DNA of 5,196 nucleotides from Nitriliruptoraceae bacterium (lineage in GTDB: Bacteria > Actinomycetota > Nitriliruptoria > Nitriliruptorales > Nitriliruptoraceae), in assembly GCA_007134165.1 (NCBI GenBank), contig SLLJ01000043.1, positions 1 to 5,196 on the forward strand, written 5' to 3'. Positions 3,537-5,196 of the stretch are shown in pieces; the first letter of the stretch is position 1, and each line of letters opens with the position of its first letter. The notes under the pieces are model-generated. The model was not told where the DNA came from, ran no database searches, and saw only the letters and a list, made by a program, of their open reading frames with translations. The translations under genes were made by a program, and so were the position numbers.

Positions 3537-5060
3537 GTGCAGACCCGGCAACAGCGCAGCACGGCCCCCGCCAGGGGCCGACAGTGGGGTGCGGTACTCG
3601 CCCGGGAGGCGGCGGCCGGCTACGACGCCTCCGGCGATCCCGATGTGCACCACGACCGTTGCGGCGACGCCGACGACTCCCACGCTGACCCGGTTGCCCG
3701 CCTGGATGCCTGCGCGAGCGAACTCGACGCCGCGATCGCCGCGGTGTTCGGCCTCGACCTTGATCAGCTACCTGTTGGCGCTCTCGGCGATCTGATGGTG
3801 TTCGCCTCTGCAGCTAAGGACCGACTCGAAGCTTTGCTGCTGACGGTAGTCACCGAGCAGCGTCGCCGTGCCCGCCTGCGCCGCACCGGGGAGGCCGGGA
3901 GTCAGGCTGCGGGCGGCAGCGACCCGTCCGACGGGGACGGTGGCCGCGACCAGCAGCACGACGAGCGTGATCTGCGTGAGGCGATGCGCAACCGCTGCCG
4001 GCTCGGTGCCGGCGAGGCGAAACGGGCCGAACGCAGCGCCCGTGAGCTTGAGGACAGCGCGGATGAGGTCACCCGGGCGTTGCGTGCAGGCCGCATCCGT
4101 GTCGATCATGCCCGCGTCATCACCGAGACTGCCGCGAAACTTGTCGGAGACGACCAGCGTGAGCAGCTGATCGCCGAACTGCTCGCAGCCGCCGAACGTC
4201 TCGACCCGGTCGCGCTCGGGCGCCTTGCCCGCCGACGGCTCGGTGAGATCGACCCGGAGGCTGCCTGTCGTGCCGCCCAACGCGAAGAGTCCGACCGGTA
4301 CCTCAACGTGCGTCAAACCACCCGCGGGTCGGTGAGGCTCTCAGGCGAGCTGTACGGCGTGGGCGCTGAGGCGCTGCTGACCGGGCTGCGGGCCTTCGCC
4401 CGCCCCGACGCACCCGACGAGCACCGCACCGGCCCGCAGCGTCAGGCCGACGCTCTCGAGGCGCTCATCTGGGCCGGACTGGACCGGGGCACCGCCCCAA
4501 CCGAACACGGCCAGCGTCCCCACCTCAACGTCCTGGTTCCCTGGCAGGCTCTGGTCGAGGGAGCAGGAACCGCCGAACTGACCCATCTTGGCCCCTACCC
4601 GTGGCAGCTGCTGCGCTATCTGCTCGACGACGCGGTCATCTCCCGCATCCTGTTCGATGCCAAAGGCACCCCCATCGAGGTCACCACCCAGACCCGCTGC
4701 GTGCCGGCCGGACTGCACCGTGCGCTGCTCGCCCGCGACCGTGGGTGCCGCTGGAAGGACTGTGACCTGCCCGCCGGCTTCTGCGATGTCGCGCACGGCG
4801 CCGTGCCCTACCGGGACGGCGGGAAACTTGGACCCGCCAACGCTGCCCTGCTGTGCCGCCGGCACCACCGCCGCTTCGACCTCGAAGGCTGGCAGATGAC
4901 GATCGACGGGGATCGGGTCAACATCAGCCCACCCCCGCAACCCTCCAGCCACACCACCACCATCAGCCCAAACCACCAGCCCGGCGCACCCCCCAACCGG
5001 AAACCCGGGACACAACCCAGGCGGCCCTCGACGCCGCCCACCACACCCCCCCTCTTCTAA
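3537..5060 (+). CDS. DUF222 and HNH-endonuclease domain protein (13E12 repeat family)
   Basis: The product has 507 residues from GTG 3537. Residues about 55-315 form the helical DUF222 domain, with recognisable GRIRVDHARVI (185-195) and QRQADALEALI (301-311). Residues about 388-455 are an HNH module: C404 and C409 of the C-x4-C pair, C416, then A419-H420-G421, GG at 428-429, N435, C440 and H443-H444. Typical members read C-(D/E)-x-(H/D)-H-(I/V)-x-P-(W/Y); here the residue before H420 is alanine and one residue is added before P-Y, so a metal ligand appears lost. A hydrophilic segment at 128-145 (GGSDPSDGDGGRDQQHD) looks inserted within DUF222. The last 45 residues are P/T-rich and probably disordered. 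Family members are thought to act on DNA, but their cellular role is not established. A LexA box and promoter lie directly upstream and a hairpin follows the stop, so the gene is probably monocistronic and damage-inducible. No frameshift is seen. Confidence 0.93.
   Translation: MQTRQQRSTAPARGRQWGAVLAREAAAGYDASGDPDVHHDRCGDADDSHADPVARLDACASELDAAIAAVFGLDLDQLPVGALGDLMVFASAAKDRLEALLLTVVTEQRRRARLRRTGEAGSQAAGGSDPSDGDGGRDQQHDERDLREAMRNRCRLGAGEAKRAERSARELEDSADEVTRALRAGRIRVDHARVITETAAKLVGDDQREQLIAELLAAAERLDPVALGRLARRRLGEIDPEAACRAAQREESDRYLNVRQTTRGSVRLSGELYGVGAEALLTGLRAFARPDAPDEHRTGPQRQADALEALIWAGLDRGTAPTEHGQRPHLNVLVPWQALVEGAGTAELTHLGPYPWQLLRYLLDDAVISRILFDAKGTPIEVTTQTRCVPAGLHRALLARDRGCRWKDCDLPAGFCDVAHGAVPYRDGGKLGPANAALLCRRHHRRFDLEGWQMTIDGDRVNISPPPQPSSHTTTISPNHQPGAPPNRKPGTQPRRPSTPPTTPPLF
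4793..4806. repeat. 14-bp perfect palindrome in the HNH active-site codons
   Basis: GCACGGCGCCGTGC is its own reverse complement. It covers the codons from the end of A419 through V423 of the HNH protein, exactly where the family motif is altered and one residue is gained. It may mark the mutation that changed the site, or be a chance outcome of GC-rich codons. Confidence 0.7.
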
Positions 5061-5067
5061 CCCCGAC

Positions 5068-5108
5068 CTGGGCAGGCCGCAACCACCCGATGGCTGCGGC
5101 CTGCCCAG
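5068..5108 (+). terminator. Hairpin terminator of the HNH gene
   Basis: CTGGGCAGGCCGCA (5068-5081) pairs perfectly over 14 bases with TGCGGCCTGCCCAG (5095-5108). The 13-base loop can add a CCA/TGG pairing. The stem begins eight bases after the TAA. There is no T-run, as is common for terminators in high-GC actinobacteria. Being symmetrical, it could stop transcription from both sides. Confidence 0.75.
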
Positions 5109-5134
5109 ACTGCCCGCAGACCCGGTGTTTGCGG

Positions 5135-5158
5135 CCGACCCAGCCCTCGCGGGGTCGG
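5135..5158. repeat. Inverted repeat with 7-bp arms
   Basis: CCGACCC (5135-5141) pairs with GGGTCGG (5152-5158) around a ten-base loop. It lies 27 bases beyond the HNH terminator and could be a second, weaker hairpin. Confidence 0.45.
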
Positions 5159-5160
5159 TA

Positions 5161-5196
5161 GACGAGGTCGTCGCCGAAGATCACCCCGACCTCGTC
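5161..5196. repeat. 10-bp inverted repeat at the window end
   Basis: GACGAGGTCG (5161-5170) and CGACCTCGTC (5187-5196) are exact reverse complements around a 16-base centre. The right arm touches the window edge, so it may extend further. Both strands are open across it: the plus strand reads DPVFAADPALAGSVDEVV from 5119 and the minus strand DEVGVIFGDDLVYRPREGW. The repeat may therefore be a by-product of codon use (GAC-GAG-GTC) in a gene that continues outside the window. Confidence 0.5.

Noticed and set aside
4341..5015. A 224-codon minus-strand open frame (and a 182-codon one at 3768-4316) opposite the HNH gene.
   Set aside because: Antisense shadows of a clearly conserved DUF222/HNH coding sequence, without ribosome sites or recognisable motifs.

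Overview
This is high-GC DNA (roughly 70% by eye) from an actinobacterium. The evidence is the strong G/C preference at third codon positions, the GTG start with a GGAGG ribosome site, the mycobacterial-type LexA box, and a DUF222/HNH (13E12-repeat) protein, a family largely confined to Actinomycetota.

Only two intact genes are well supported, and they diverge from a shared intergenic region of about 600 bp. On the minus strand (2937 to 1744) lies a secreted lipoprotein with a beta-propeller-like repeat pattern. On the plus strand (3537 to 5060) lies a DUF222 protein with a C-terminal HNH nuclease domain whose metal/catalytic pair looks altered. The HNH gene is preceded by a near-consensus LexA (SOS) operator, a plausible -35/-10 promoter and a second dyad across the -35, so it is probably induced by DNA damage. 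It is closed by a 14-bp perfect hairpin 8 bases after the stop.

The first 1.7 kb holds no convincing intact gene. It looks like a decay zone of gene scraps: the C-terminal end of a TetR-like regulator (minus), another regulator-like C-terminal end (plus) fused to it head to head, an alpha/beta-hydrolase-like N-terminus (plus) meeting a CPBP-protease-like N-terminus (minus), and a helix-turn-helix protein whose start and end are joined in frame with the middle missing. These are best explained by a series of local deletions. A 22-bp tandem repeat sits in the middle of this zone.

The region between the two intact genes also holds a G/T-skewed stretch with 30-bp tandem repeats. The last 90 bases hold two inverted repeats and an uncertain coding signal that runs off the window. 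I found no tRNA, rRNA, CRISPR array or complete insertion sequence. The most interesting system-level reading is a LexA-controlled HNH-family gene with an unusual active site next to a deletion-scarred region; any causal link between the two is speculation.
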